NCBI GenBank assembly: GCA_951804985.1
Contig: OX638136.1
Span: 9,179,852 to 9,243,851 of the forward strand
Source: Dryomyza anilis
Lineage: Eukaryota; Arthropoda; Insecta; Diptera; Dryomyzidae
DNA length: 64,000 nucleotides
Reading direction: 5' to 3'
The position numbers and the translations under genes are program-made. Below the pieces are notes generated by a model that worked only from the letters and a program-made list of their open reading frames with translations, did no database searches and was not told where the DNA came from. Shown here in pieces: positions 52,160-63,700 of this stretch. How positions within the stretch are numbered: position 1 is the stretch's first letter; the number at the start of each line of letters is the position of its first letter.

Positions 52160-53160
52160 TGTAATGATGGACGTTAGGGGCGGACGTTTTAATAAATAAT
52201 TGAATCGCTTAGGCCCTGCCTAGGAAATTGCCGGCGCTAATAAACGCCACTGGCCTATGATCTGGGATGCCGGCACTAAATAGCGCCAAAGCAAGCTCAA
52301 TGTTTTAGCCTATGATTTGGCTGATAAATATAAAAGATGGCGATTTATTGGCTGATCATTTACAATAGGCTTTATTATTATAAAACATTCTATTTATACT
52401 TAATCCTAGTTTGACATTTATCATATTGACATAGATTTGACATAACTCTTTTGACAATTAAAAAGATACGTATGTGAAGTTAAGAACACGGCTTCAACAA
52501 CAGGAACGGGCAGAATCAATATCTGAAAACCACTATTTGTACTGAAGTTGTTTCCGCCGCGTTCTATTTAATTTTCACCATCAGTGCGAAGAGTGGCCAG
52601 ATTAATAATCTTGACTTTTGCCATTGTAATAATCGATAAAGATACGATTATTTCATTATTATTTAATGCTTTTGTAAAACGAATTAAAACCTTTTTATTC
52701 GTATGCGCATTGCTATGAAAATCCTTAAAAAAAAAAAATATATATAAAATATGAAAAGTTTATAATTTTCTACAGTTTGAAAAACTTCTCATACTGATAT
52801 TTTACCGGTAACATTTTAATTCTGGAACGGTAATCGTTCATTGCCTTCATTTTGGTAACAGCTATGATATTTCATATAAAACAGTATGAAACGAATAAAT
52901 AGCTTGAAAAATTAATACATGGAACTATTAATACACCAAATGGTCGTACTATTAAGTAGTTGATGATCAATTTTCTTCTGAGTATAATAAAAAAAGAAAA
53001 ACCTAAAATATTTTTACTAAAAACATAAACTGTATTTGCTTTCAAGTATTTTTTCCAGTAAACTCAATTATATTTTTAAGATATTCAAACGATATCGTAA
53101 ATATGACATTATGTACAAAAAATCAAATTTTTATTTCTTTACTATTTATTCTTTACTATT
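52160..53160 (-). repeat. Family 1 LTR start and truncated TIR element in unit 3
   Basis: The LTR begins at 52160 and the TIR element at 52465. The TIR element then breaks off near 53145-53160, after 'tttctttactattt', and jumps to the unit-end segment. A deletion of more than 3 kb has removed the right TIR, the rest of the LTR and most of the right part. Confidence 0.85.
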
Positions 53161-53448
53161 TATTGTTATAATACTTAGTTATTTAAAACGCGAGATACTT
53201 GCAAATTGAAAGCTCAGTAAAAATATTATTGGTTGATATCTCATAAAATGATGCATAGAAAATTTTATAACCCACATTTTAGAATTTTGCAGTTCATTTC
53301 CCATAATATGCTTGAACATTTGTTGGCATATTTGGAATTTTTATTTAAGGTTTATGTCAATCGATAGGCACTAAAAACAAACATTTAATGCCTTTACATA
53401 AATATTTTATCTTGTACATATAAAAAGTTACAGAAAAAAAAAACAATA

Positions 53449-53661
53449 TCAGTTATATAATTTTACACAACATTTCAAAAATACCACAGATCGGAAGATT
53501 CCAACAGAAATGGCAACAATGATGTTACACTTTGCAAGCCTGTACAGTGAGTAGATCAACGCATTCTCTTTGACATTGAACAAATATGAGTTGACCAAAA
53601 ATTGAGAGTTTGCTTGTTGCAATTTATTTAAATTGTTTTTTAATTTATTAATATAATCCAT
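53449..53661 (-). other. 70-codon frame after the family 1 integrase
   Basis: It lies directly 3' of the integrase C-terminal module in the minus sense. It has a Lys/Asn-rich start and a hydrophobic stretch (LAKCNIIVAISVGIF) near the end. It may be a scrap of element 3' sequence. No family is recognised. Confidence 0.3.
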
Positions 53662-53664
53662 TTC

Positions 53665-54668
53665 TTTAACATGTTGTTGTGATATTTTATTAATTTACCT
53701 TGAATTTCTAATACTGAGTTTACTCCCTCTCTTTTAATTACCTTATATGGTCCACGATATGGTGATTGATTTTTCTTTCTATTATTTTTTTTGACTAGAA
53801 CTAATTCTCCTACCTCTAATATGAGTGGATTTTAACATGATTTTGCTCTATTCTTCTTTTTTACCTCTTCTATTAAATTTTTTATTTTCTCAAACGAAGA
53901 TTTTAATCTATGTTTTAATTCTTGTGCATAATAATCTATATTGTACGCTATTTTCTCTTTATTAATTTTATCGTTTGGCAAATATAGTAGTTTTCTAAAA
54001 ACTAACGCATAAGGCGAGTAATTTGTATCTACATGCGGAGTAGTATTGTATGCGAAAGAGTAATAGGGAATCCAATAGTCCCATTCAGCATTTTTACTAA
54101 AATTTAATAAAAAATCATTAAGTACCATATGATTTCTTTCTATCGAGCCCAAAGTATCATGACGATACGGAGCACTAAATTTCTTTTCAATATCTAATAG
54201 GTTACATATTTCAGACATTAATTGGTTGGTAAACTCTGTACCTCTATCCGATTTTAAAATTTTAAAATTGCCATATATTAATATAATCTGTTCTACTAAA
54301 GTTTTAGCTACAGTTTTTGCATCTTTTGTCTTCATTGGACATGCTACTACATATTTGGTTAATTCGCATTGTATCGTAAGTATATATCTATAATGGTTCG
54401 ACATTCGTAAAGGACCTACGGTATCTATTGATACTTCCTCAAAACTTGTTCCTTGCGTGTCTGTTTTTTTCAAATCTGCTATGTATGTACAATCCCATAT
54501 GAAAAGTTGATCAATCTTTTGCTCGGATATGCACTCCTTAGTTTTGTTGTTGTCATTCCTGTCTGAATGCAATTTTGTATGCATATTTCTAGTTACTGCT
54601 AAAATTACATCTAGTTTCATTTCCGGTGGGAATTTTAATGATTCGCTTTTAAGTACTATCCTTGACAA
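53665..54668 (-). pseudogene. Family 1 integrase, copy B
   Basis: The 278-codon frame 54668-53832 carries the full DDE set: Asp in VSIDTVGPLRMSNHYRY, Asp in LKSDRGTEFTNQ and Glu in GSIERNHMVLNDFL. These contexts match the 412/mdg1 group. After a stop near 53832 the minus strand still reads ELVLVKKNNRKK and SPYRGPYKVIKREG, the GPY/F C-terminal module. The N-terminal zinc finger is missing, replaced by sequence that joins from the RNase H side. A ~29-bp stretch present in copy C (near 56072-56101) is deleted here. Confidence 0.8.
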
Positions 54669-54765
54669 TGCATCTGAAAGATGAACCTATCTTATATATA
54701 ATTTCAAAATCGTAATCACATAAATCCAATCTGATTCTAGTCATTTTTGACGACGGATTCCTATG

Positions 54766-55946
54766 CTAGAAAAGTGATACTAATGGTCTATGGTCAGTGA
54801 TTACAGAATAGAGATAATTTATACCCCAGTGGATAGCTAAAAGTTCCTTCTCTATTATTGGTTTATTCAAGTCATGCTTCGATAGTGACTTGCTTGCGTA
54901 TGAAATTGGTAAACCGTAACCAACGTCACCTTGCGACAATACTAATCCGTGGTTAGCACAAATGGTTTGGTAAAATCTGGAGATTGTAAAATTGGTGGAT
55001 TGATAAGTTGTGATTTTAATGTATTGAATGATTCTTGACAATTTTTGTACCAAACAAACTTCATGTTTTTCTTTAAAAGAACGTTTAAATTTTTTGCTAT
55101 ATCTGCAAAGTTTGGAATAAAACGTCTGTAATAATTACAAAAAGCCACAAATCTCCTTACTTCATATACATTTTTAGGGACTGGATAATTTTTTACTACA
55201 TTGTTTTTAGCTGGATCAGTTTTGATTCCATTATTAGTAATAAGATGACAGAGAAACTGCATTTATTCGCATTTAGTTTTAAATTAAATTTTCTCAATCT
55301 ATGAAATACTTTTGTTAAATTATCATTGTGATGTTTCAAACTACATCCAAAGACAATGATATTACAATGATATCATCAAACACTTAATGTGATTGTCAGC
55401 ATTCTTTGAAAACTATTAGAAGATTTTTTCAAACCAAAAGCTAATCTTTTAAATTGAAAATTACCATTTCCAGTGGAAAAAGATGGCAGATGTATCGAAC
55501 CCTCTTCCAAATTTATCTGGTGGAATGAACTAGTCATGTCCAATGTTGAAAAGTATTTTGCTCTTCCTAACTTTCGAAAATCTACGACTAAACGCCATTT
55601 CTTTTCATCAGTAGTTGATTTCTTGGGTACTACGAGAAATGGTGAGTTGTACGGACTTATCGAATTCTCAATAATGTCGTCGACTAATAATTGATTGACT
55701 TGCTTTTATCTCTTTCATTTGCGTTTGCGGTAGTCTATAATTTTTTATATAAACGGGTGTTAAATCTCTTGTTTGTATATGTTGGGTGAAAAAAATTATT
55801 TACACTAAGTTTCTCTCCAGAGAAATGAAAAATATCTTGATATTCTTTAAAAATATTAATTAATGAATTTTTAGCAACTGGATCGCTACTACCTATGTCT
55901 AAGAGTGAAAGGGTATATTCAGTTTGGTACGCCGTTTGTAACACCC
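54766..55946 (-). pseudogene. Family 1 RT and RNase H, copy B
   Basis: RNase H (55053-54766): GDVGYGLPISYASKSLSKHD, with two residues deleted just before, then IEKELLAIHWGINYL. RT connection (55262-54942): HLITNNGIKTDPAKNNVVKN. Upstream the sequence encoding the YVDD box has been deleted around 55370-55385 (compare 8050-8130 in copy A). The pre-RT frame (55944-55735) reads LAKN-type sequence and EYQDIFHFSGEKLSVN. The right end, 55899-55946, is a scrap of the (GACA)n repeat, marking the duplication junction. Confidence 0.8.
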
Positions 55947-57598
55947 AGTAACACTACATATTTGGTTAATTCGCATTGTATCGTAAGTATATATCTATAA
56001 TGGTTCGACATTCGTAAAGGACCTACGGTATCTATTGATACTTCCTCAAAACTTGTTCCTTGCGTGTCTGTTAAAGTGAATTTCTCTTTTGTATGTTTCG
56101 TTTTTTTCAAATCTGCTATGTATGTACAATCCCATATGAAAAGTTGATCAATCTTTTGCTCGGATATGCACTCCTTAGTTTTGTTGTTGTCATTCCTGTC
56201 TGAATGCAATTTTGTATGCATATTTCTAGTTACTGCTAAAATTACATCTAGTTTCATTTCCGGTGGGAATCATTGCTTTTAATGATTCGCTTTTAAGTAC
56301 TATACTTGACAATGCATCTGAAAGATGAACCTATCTTATATATAATTTCAAAATCGTAATCACATAAATCCAATCTGATTCTAGTCATTTTTGACGACGG
56401 ATTCCTATGCTAGAAAAGTGATACTAATGGTCTATGGTCAGTGATTACAGAATAGAGATAATTTATACCCCAGTGGATAGCTAGAAGTTCCTTCTCTATT
56501 ATTGGTTTATTCAAGTCATGCTTCGATAGTGACTTGCTTGCGTATGAAATTGGTAAACCGTAACCAACGTCACCTTGCGACAATACTGCTCCTAATCCGT
56601 GGTTAGCACAAATGGTTTGGTAAAATCTGGAGATTGTAAAATTGGTGGATTGATAAGTTGTGATTTTAATGTATTGAATGATTCTTGACAATTTTTGTAC
56701 CAAACAAACTTCATGTTTTTCTTTAAAAGAACGTTTAAATTTTTTGCTATATCTGCAAAGTTTGGAATAAAACGTCTGTAATAATTACAAAAAGCCACAA
56801 ATCTCCTTACTTCATATACATTTTTAGGGACTGGATAATTTTTTACTACATTGTTTTTAGCTGGATCAGTTTTGATTCCATTATTAGTAATAAGATGACA
56901 GAGAAACTGCATTTATTCGCATTTAGTTTTAAATTAAATTTTCTCAATCTATGAAATACTTTTGTTAAATTATCATTGTGATGTTTCAAACTACATCCAA
57001 AGACAATGATATTACAATGATATCATCAAACACTTAATGTGATTGTCAGCATTCTTTGAAAACTATTAGAAGATTTTTTCAAACCAAAAGCTAATCTTTT
57101 AAATTGAAAATTACCATTTCCAGTGGAAAAAGATGGCAGATGTATCGAACCCTCATCCAAATTTATCTGGTGGAATGAACTAGTCATGTCCAATGTTGAA
57201 AAGTATTTTGCTCTTCCTAACTTTCGAAAATCTACGACTAAACGCCATTTCTTTTCATCAGTAGTTGATTTCTTGGGTACTACGAGAAATGGTGAGTTGT
57301 ACGGACTTATCGAATTCTCAATAATGTCGTCGACTAATAATTGATTGACTTGCTTTTATCTCTTTCATTTGCGTTTGCGGTAGTCTATAATTTTTTATAT
57401 AAACGGGTGTTAAATCTCTTGTTTGTATATGTTGGGTGAAAAAAATTATTTACACTAAGTTTCTCTCCAGAGAAATGAAAAATATCTTGATATTCTTTAA
57501 AAATATTAATTAATGAATTTTTAGCAAGTGGATCGCTACTACATATGTCTAAGAGTGAAAGGGTATATTCAGTTTGGTACGCCGTTTGTAACACCCAG
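55947..57598 (-). pseudogene. Family 1 RT, RNase H and partial integrase, copy C (tandem duplicate)
   Basis: It repeats 54346-55946 with offsets of 1,607 to 1,650 bases. The integrase start (56257-55953) has VSIDTVGPLRMSNHYRY and is cut at the junction after LTKYVV. RNase H (56703-56410) and RT (56912-56592) match copy B but keep the residues copy B lost. The YVDD deletion is shared. So the duplication followed that deletion, and copy B degraded further. Confidence 0.85.
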
Positions 57599-58222
57599 AA
57601 GGAAGCATCTCCGGTATGGAAAAGTATATATATTCTTGATCAGCATGACCTCCTGAGTCGATTTAGCGATGTCCGTCTGTCTGTCTGTTGAAATACCTAC
57701 TACTTTTAAAATTAAAGAGCTAGGTGAAACTTATAACTTAGATTACTAATATACCTACCTGTATGTGCGAATTGGCGAGATCGGTCCATTGTTACCTATG
57801 ATCCGACCACTTATGTTCAAATATCTCATAAAAATGTACATATAAAGATCAATTTTTATGTATACGTGGTTAGGTAAACTTTTTTGGTCAAATATATATT
57901 GACATCATGCTCAAATATATGATAATAATGTTTTCCGGCGAAAAGACTTGTGGTTCACAAAAAAAAAAAAAATCGAAATTCGGTACACCTACCCATTTGT
58001 AAATATGGGTATCAAATGAATAGAAATTCTTCAGCGATTGAATGTTTTAGTTATTTTCAGGATTCGTATACCCTGGTGACCTATATATCACTTTGAATGG
58101 TAACCACACATATGTGTATGGTATTTATAGTCGGCTTAGACCGACTATAATTTTGATAATCCTAACTATCATAATTACACCTACTTTAAAATTTCCCATG
58201 TGATCTAACCTTCCCAACTGGT
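57549..58222 (-). mobile_element. Dipteran (GACA)n/(GTCY)n repeat, copy 2, inserted in family 1
   Basis: An inverted copy of 22204-22972, from 'aagagtgaaagggtatattc' to 'cttcccaactgg', with only about four GTCT/GTCC units left. It interrupts family 1 between the pre-RT region and the protease. Copy A is uninterrupted at this point (near 8322). Confidence 0.8.
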
Positions 58223-58279
58223 TCGTATTTATTTAATTGTAAGAAAAAAAATTATAATTTTTTAAAGGTTGTACTTTAC

Positions 58280-58930
58280 AATCGAGACTCTTTAAAATTA
58301 ATCAGTATCAGTGGTATTTAATACTTTTACATGTGCTACTGCTTTTGATGGTATTAAACTGTTTCCTAAAAATACGCCTTTCGATATTTCTTCACTTAAT
58401 ACTATACTGTCTTTATTTGTCTTCATATTAAGAGGCACAATTGATTCTGACCTTGCTGGTATAATATTTGTTGTATATAATTGTTTTGAAATCATTGGTA
58501 AAATAAACTCTTTGTTATTTATATTGAACGCAATTGTAAATGTCTCATAATCTATTCAACACATAAACTTTGCTAAAATATCGCGCCCTTAAATTCCATC
58601 AGTTGTGATTGGAAAATCATTATCAACTATATGAAAAATATGTTGAATACTTTCTGTCATAATTGACAAATTCAAATTTGTTGTACCTAAACATTCTATA
58701 GCTTCTCTCGTTATTCCAGTTAATTTGGACACCTCTCCTGTATAACTATTTGAGACATTTTTTATGTTGAGCACAGAGACATCCGCTCCTGTGTCTATTA
58801 AAAGTTTCAACTCTTCATTATTTGTTTTACATTTTAATATTATATAATTGTTTAAATTTTCCGATATTTTAAGTATTCTTAATTTTTGTGGTAGCCTCTC
58901 TGGGCAACGTCTTCTGCTACCCGGCCATCG
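58280..58930 (-). pseudogene. Family 1 aspartic protease region, copy C
   Basis: The frame 58810-58589 reads KLLIDTGADVSVLNIKNVSN, containing the Asp-Thr-Gly active site, and TGITREAIECLGTTNL. A stop replaces the next motif near 58589, and the frame 58495-58298 continues with LPARSESIVPLNMKTN-like sequence. It lies upstream, in element sense, of the inserted (GACA)n repeat. Confidence 0.75.
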
Positions 58931-59740
58931 AAGTTTCCCTGGTCGTTAGTGTAAAAATATGACCTATATGTATTGTTTATACCTCTATTGAAATTGTTGT
59001 TACTATTTTGATTCGCATTACTTTCGGATTATTATTATTAAATCCGACGCTTCAATATGAATTATTGTTGTTACGTTTGTTGTTGTTTCTAAAATTATTA
59101 TTTATGGAGTTGCTATTGTTATTATAATTGTTTTTATGTAAAAATTAGTTTTTATTTATTTTGTGTGCACCCTGTGCTTTTCAATTCGCTGCGTTTCGCT
59201 ATATGACAGTTTTGACGTTTGAGCCACGTGTTTAACTTTATGTTATTTTATGTTTTTCTTTAGTGTTAAGTGTTTAGTTTTTTCCTTGTGTAAATTTTAA
59301 TATGTGTTTACTTTGTAAATATGTATATTGTAAATTATCGTACAAATATAATTTATATACAGTGAAAATAAATGTGTAATTCATTTTTTTTTTATTTCTC
59401 TGGATTTGTTTTTGTGTTCACATTTTTATTAAATTTTTAGTTGGTTTCTTGTTGTGTTGTTTGCGTTTTTCTACTTTCTTCGAGCTCGGCTTCAATCGCG
59501 TCGATTTGTCGCCAAATGCTGGTGCCCTGCTGCCACGGTGGTGGGGTTTCGGCGTTCACGATGCGCTTAAACGACGCAAGTTGTCAGCCCATGTATACAA
59601 GTCGCCCTCCTCTTCTGTGCTTCGGCTTTTCTGTGACCGGAATTTGAGTCAGCCATTCTGTTGGTGCCGCTTTTTGTATACGTCTAGCGAGATCGATTGC
59701 GGTTGCTGCTTTGAAATTGGCACAGCGGTGTAGCGCGGGA
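58931..59740 (-). other. Family 1 Asn-rich region and leader
   Basis: In the minus sense it has an Asn-rich stretch (about 58960-59100) with RVAEDVAQRGY, then non-coding sequence colinear with 9595-9960 (shared 'gtgcaccctgtgcttttcaa'). From 59440 the sequence is less AT-rich, with no convincing gag frame. Overlapping plus-strand frames at 59441-59733 show no motifs. Confidence 0.5.
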
Positions 59741-59748
59741 CGTCGATT

Positions 59749-61116
59749 CAGAGCTGCCAGATTTTTCTAGACACACGTCCCCATTTCGAGTAATGGAAAT
59801 CCCCAAATATTTTCTGAAATCCCAAACAAAATCCCCAGTTCGAAACAAATTATGACATTTTTAGATATTTTTCAATTTAACATATGTAAATATATATTCT
59901 TACAATATAACTAAAAAAAAAAATAACAAAATCAGGTAATTCAGTCGATTAGAAATGTTTAAGATAATTAAAAATAAGAATTAATAAACGAACATAAATA
60001 ATATTAGTAATAATGTTCAATATAATTAGCTGCATCGAAAACAATTTGTTCGTTACTTTCTTCAAGTTCATCAACTAAATTTGAATTAGCATACATAATC
60101 TTAGAATTAAAGCGTGTAATCATACAGTATCATGCAGTAGCTTCTTCAACCAAAAACATACCCAAAAAGTCAGTTAAAATTTCACATTTATCGATATTGA
60201 AGTAGCGCACACAAATGCACATCCATTTTGTACGAGATACATCAGTCGACTCATCTACTATTTCTCCGATTGCATTTACCAAATCTTCCGCAAGAGATGG
60301 TGCTACGACCCTTTTTATAATCGATGTGCATTTTGTTCGATGAAGACGAAGTTTCTCAAAACAGTTGATGTCCTTTCCTGTTGACTTCAGCAGTTCACTG
60401 AGGTGATCGACAGATGCAATTGATGTATGTTTTGCAACAAATATAGCAAGTTTTATATCCAAAATTTTTGATTCATCAGAAGCTATAACCACACCTGAAA
60501 ATGAATAATATTTTAGAAACAGTTATAGTAGTCAATAGTCCATATAAATACCATAGTTCAACATCGAATTACTTGTTCGCAGATTAGATGTGTTATTCTT
60601 GTGTCGCTCTGTGCTCGTGTGTTTTCGCAAATCCTTCTTTTGCGGACGCAAAGAAATTTTGCATGCGGAGCACCATGCACCATTTTCATGGCCTTTTAAC
60701 CATCCTAAAATACAACATTAGACAATACACAATAACAACTTAAATACTATTTTACCTTTAGCCCAGTCCTCAGCTTCCCACTCTTTTTTCTATTTTCGTT
60801 CGACAATTTTCTGTTTTTTTGACGCGCTTTCCATTTTTAAATTTAATGCTTATCAAAGGCTGTAAGTCTGAATGAAAGTGCAAAGAAGAAATGGTATAAA
60901 ATGACATTGCTAATCATTTTGCCACAATTACACGAACTTGCTATTTCAGTGATGGTTTTTTTTACAAAACCAATGTAGCATTGCTTACAAATTTAATATC
61001 CCCATAAATTATAGACATCCCCTTAAAATCCTCATATCCCCAAAGCTCAAAATCTGTCCCCAAAACACTTTTGAAATCCCCAAAATGGGGACAAATTCCC
61101 ATATCTGGTAGCTCTG
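59749..61116. mobile_element. hAT transposon, 1,368 bp, internally deleted
   Basis: The ends CAGAGCTGCCAGAT and ATCTGGTAGCTCTG are 14-bp inverted repeats with one mismatch, starting with the hAT-typical CAGAG. A perfect 8-bp target duplication CGTCGATT lies at 59741-59748 and 61117-61124. Subterminal regions are rich in tccccaaa/ccccatt motifs on both sides. It encloses a three-exon minus-strand remnant of a hAT transposase gene and lies in the leader region of family 1. Confidence 0.92.
60130..60834 (-). pseudogene. hAT transposase-like (BED/TTF zinc finger, DUF4371-type) remnant
   Basis: Exons by eye are 60834-60756, 60704-60552 and 60494-60130, with GT-AG introns and matching phases. Exon 1 starts MESASKKQKIVERK, then an in-frame TAG, then KKEWEAEDW. 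Exon 2 has GWLKGHENGAWCSACKISLR and LRKHTSTERHKNN, a C2H2-type BED/TTF finger that recognises element ends. Exon 3 has VDHLSELLKSTGKD, RTKCTSIIKRVVAP and VDESTDVSRTKWMCICVRYF, the first catalytic Asp region of hAT transposases, and stops at TGA (60130-60132). Most of the RNase-H-like core and the dimerisation domain are missing. Confidence 0.85.
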
Positions 61117-61203
61117 CGTCGATTGCTATTGCGCCTGGCACGTACTCCTCAATTGGTGCCTCAGTGGGCATAAAATTTTTCGCCAAATTTCGCAAGATCG
61201 CCA

Positions 61204-61399
61204 TGTAATGATGGACGTTAGGGGCGGACGTTTTAATAAATAATTGAATCGCTTAGGCCCTGCATTATATTTTTACTTAATCCTACTTTGACATTAATCC
61301 AAGTTTGACATAATCATTTTGACATAGATTTGACATAACTCTTTTGACAATTAAAAACATAGAATAATTTATGTAGTGGTGTACATTGGGTACCCTACA
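61204..61399 (-). repeat. Family 1 LTR, right copy, internally deleted
   Basis: TGTAATGATGGACG start and 'gggtaccctaca' end. It lacks about 160 bp present in the LTR at 10050-10402, joined at 'ggccctgc|attatatt'. The preceding 'gcaagatcgcca' on the minus strand is the primer-site position. Confidence 0.75.
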
Positions 61400-61439
61400 A
61401 TATAAATATATACATTTATAAAAACACATATTCGTATTG

Positions 61440-62390
61440 TAAACAATTGTCCTGCACTAAGAAAACAAAGATGATTACCAGAAATATCACAGCCCGAAAT
61501 ATCAAGCTATTCATAATTTATTTAGATCGTATTTGAGACAACCATCTCTCAAACATCCGTCAAATACTATAAATATTTCTGGCAACCATCTTTCAAATTT
61601 ACGATTATGTATAGCAACCATATATTAAACATCTTACAAATAGGAAGATAGTTGATGAATATTTGGAAAAGGTACCCCATTAGAATTCGCGGAGCATTTT
61701 TTATTGAATTGAAAGAAAATGAATCAAATGTATTTTTATTTATTCTAGAATTAAAACAGGATCGCCATCGTCTTTATAAATCCTTCAAAGGTAAAATTTT
61801 ACAACGACTTGAGATTTCTTCGCAGAAGAACCAAGTCCGACCGGCGATGTTGCCATCAAAGTAAATTCTAAAAAGAAATATTTTCCATCACGTGTTGATA
61901 ATTTAAATCACAGGATATAATATATTAATTAATACAAAATGAATATAAAATAGTAAAAATGTACCAAACAAAACCAAAAAAAAAAAATTTAAAACAAAGT
62001 ACAAATAAAAACGTTTACTTCAAAATAAAAAAATTATATGCTACTAAATAAAAACATATTTTTAAAAATAACTCATTATATTTAAAAACCTTTATTTTTA
62101 TTTAATTTATATACAATGAATGTAAACTCCAATAACCATTTATATATGTGGCATATGAAAATAGTAACAAATATATAAAATATACCAATTACATAGTCTT
62201 TATAAACAAATATTATAAATTACAACAGTCTTTAAATATTTAAAGGGCAGGGTTCTACTTTATTTATTGATCAAAAAACCAAACATATAACATTACCTAA
62301 TGACTCTAAAAAAAGGATCAAGGTAGCGTCATGTAAAGGCCGCATAAAATGAGTCAATAAACCAATATTTGTTGTAATTACCTCAATATA
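61440..62390. repeat. Dispersed repeat R2, copy 3 (long form)
   Basis: Colinear with 10460-11400, beginning 'cctgcactaagaaaacaaag' and ending at (TA)n. The 70-codon plus frame (61652-61864) is the best-preserved version of the shared R2 frame but has no known motif. Confidence 0.75.
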
Positions 62391-62453
62391 ACAAAATAAT
62401 AATACATATATAATACATACTTATATATATAATACCCATATATAGACATATAC

Positions 62454-62459
<6 letters not shown>

Positions 62460-62497
<38 letters not shown>

Positions 62498-62538
62498 ATA
62501 TAAATATATATATATCTATATATATATATATAGATATC

Positions 62539-62601
<63 letters not shown>

Positions 62602-62606
62602 ATCTA
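62460..62606. repeat. (TA)n microsatellite with interruptions
   Basis: TA tract with occasional CTA/AAA steps. It corresponds to the tract at 11437-11550. Confidence 0.95.
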
Positions 62607-62636
62607 TCAATATTTATATATATATATATACGCACA

Positions 62637-62802
62637 GGGAAAAAATTTTGCAGACAACATATTATGTTTGCTACAATATTTTTTAAATTTCTGGACTTTT
62701 AAAATAAATCTATTTATAATAATACATCTTTCACCAACCAATTAAAGTCGGAAAATTTATGACTGCAAACATCAATATGTTGCCTGCAAGCTGATTTTTC
62801 TT
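62637..62802. mobile_element. Small foldback element (~165 bp) in the TA tract
   Basis: The left arm 'ttttgcagacaacatattat' followed by gtttgc pairs imperfectly with the right arm, whose complement reads gcttgcaggcaacatattga then tgtttgc. It splits the (TA)n tract and is absent from the paralogous region near 11550. Confidence 0.55.
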
Positions 62803-62809
62803 AGCGTTT

Positions 62810-62814
<5 letters not shown>

Positions 62815-62881
<67 letters not shown>
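62815..62881. repeat. (TA)n microsatellite
   Basis: The other side of the split TA tract. Confidence 0.95.
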
Positions 62882-62884
<3 letters not shown>

Positions 62885-63239
62885 GATATATATATAAATA
62901 TAAATATATATACATATTTATATGCAAGTATACACATATGACAAAAAACATCTAAAACCAATAATGTGAAGATGTCATATGTTGAAACATGGGTTTCTAT
63001 ATCAAAATATAATTCAAAAAAATATACGATATATTTTTCAAAAATATATACGACATAAGAGTAAAAACAAATATAAAAGAAAAAATAAAATAAATTTCAT
63101 AAAGAAAAGGGACAAGAAATATAGAAGAAATCCCCAAAAAATATGGACACAGGTATATAATAACATAAAGGGATGGGCCGCCCTTACTACACAATTCTGC
63201 TATAATATAAACAAGATTCAAAAGAAACTTGCATAACAT
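62882..63239. other. AT-rich DNA shared with 14560-14930
   Basis: It shares 'ccaataatgtg-aagatgtca' and 'gggatgggccgccct' with the block before the partial ~305-bp repeat at 14945. The frames here are spurious. Confidence 0.6.
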
Positions 63240-63700
63240 AATAATGAAAACATATAGCCACCTTAAACTCAAAAATAAATATATATAAATATATAAATAC
63301 TGCAAATTAGACATTGATTACATAAGATGAACTATTCTAGTAAAATACTATTATAGCACATCGTAAACATATGTGCAATAAGCCAATAAAAATAATTACT
63401 CATAAATTAGACAAGAAAAACAACCCATTTACAACAACATAGTTAAAATAGTGCAGGACTATATAATAGCCATCATAAAAAACCTATAACAAAATAGTAA
63501 AAACCTTTATAAAAAATATTATATAAACTTTAAATAAGAAATCTTTGAAAATATAATAATGCAAACATATAGCCACATTAAACTGAAAAAGAAATAATAT
63601 ATTATAATTACTGCAAATTAGACATTGATTACATAAGATGAACTATTCTAGTAAAATACTATTATAACACATCGTAAACATATGTTCAATAAGCCACCTA
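63240..63700. repeat. ~305-bp tandem repeats, third array
   Basis: Two units of the same ~305-bp repeat ('catatagccac' at 63250 and 63569). It continues into sequence like 1690-1980 up to the window end, for example 'catgtggtcctaaagtcctg' near 63727. Confidence 0.8.

Noticed and set aside
60962..61204. Minus frame beginning at the family 1 LTR edge as a gag start
   Set aside because: The first codons coincide with the primer-binding position, and the frame runs into the hAT element at 61116. It is more likely leader sequence.
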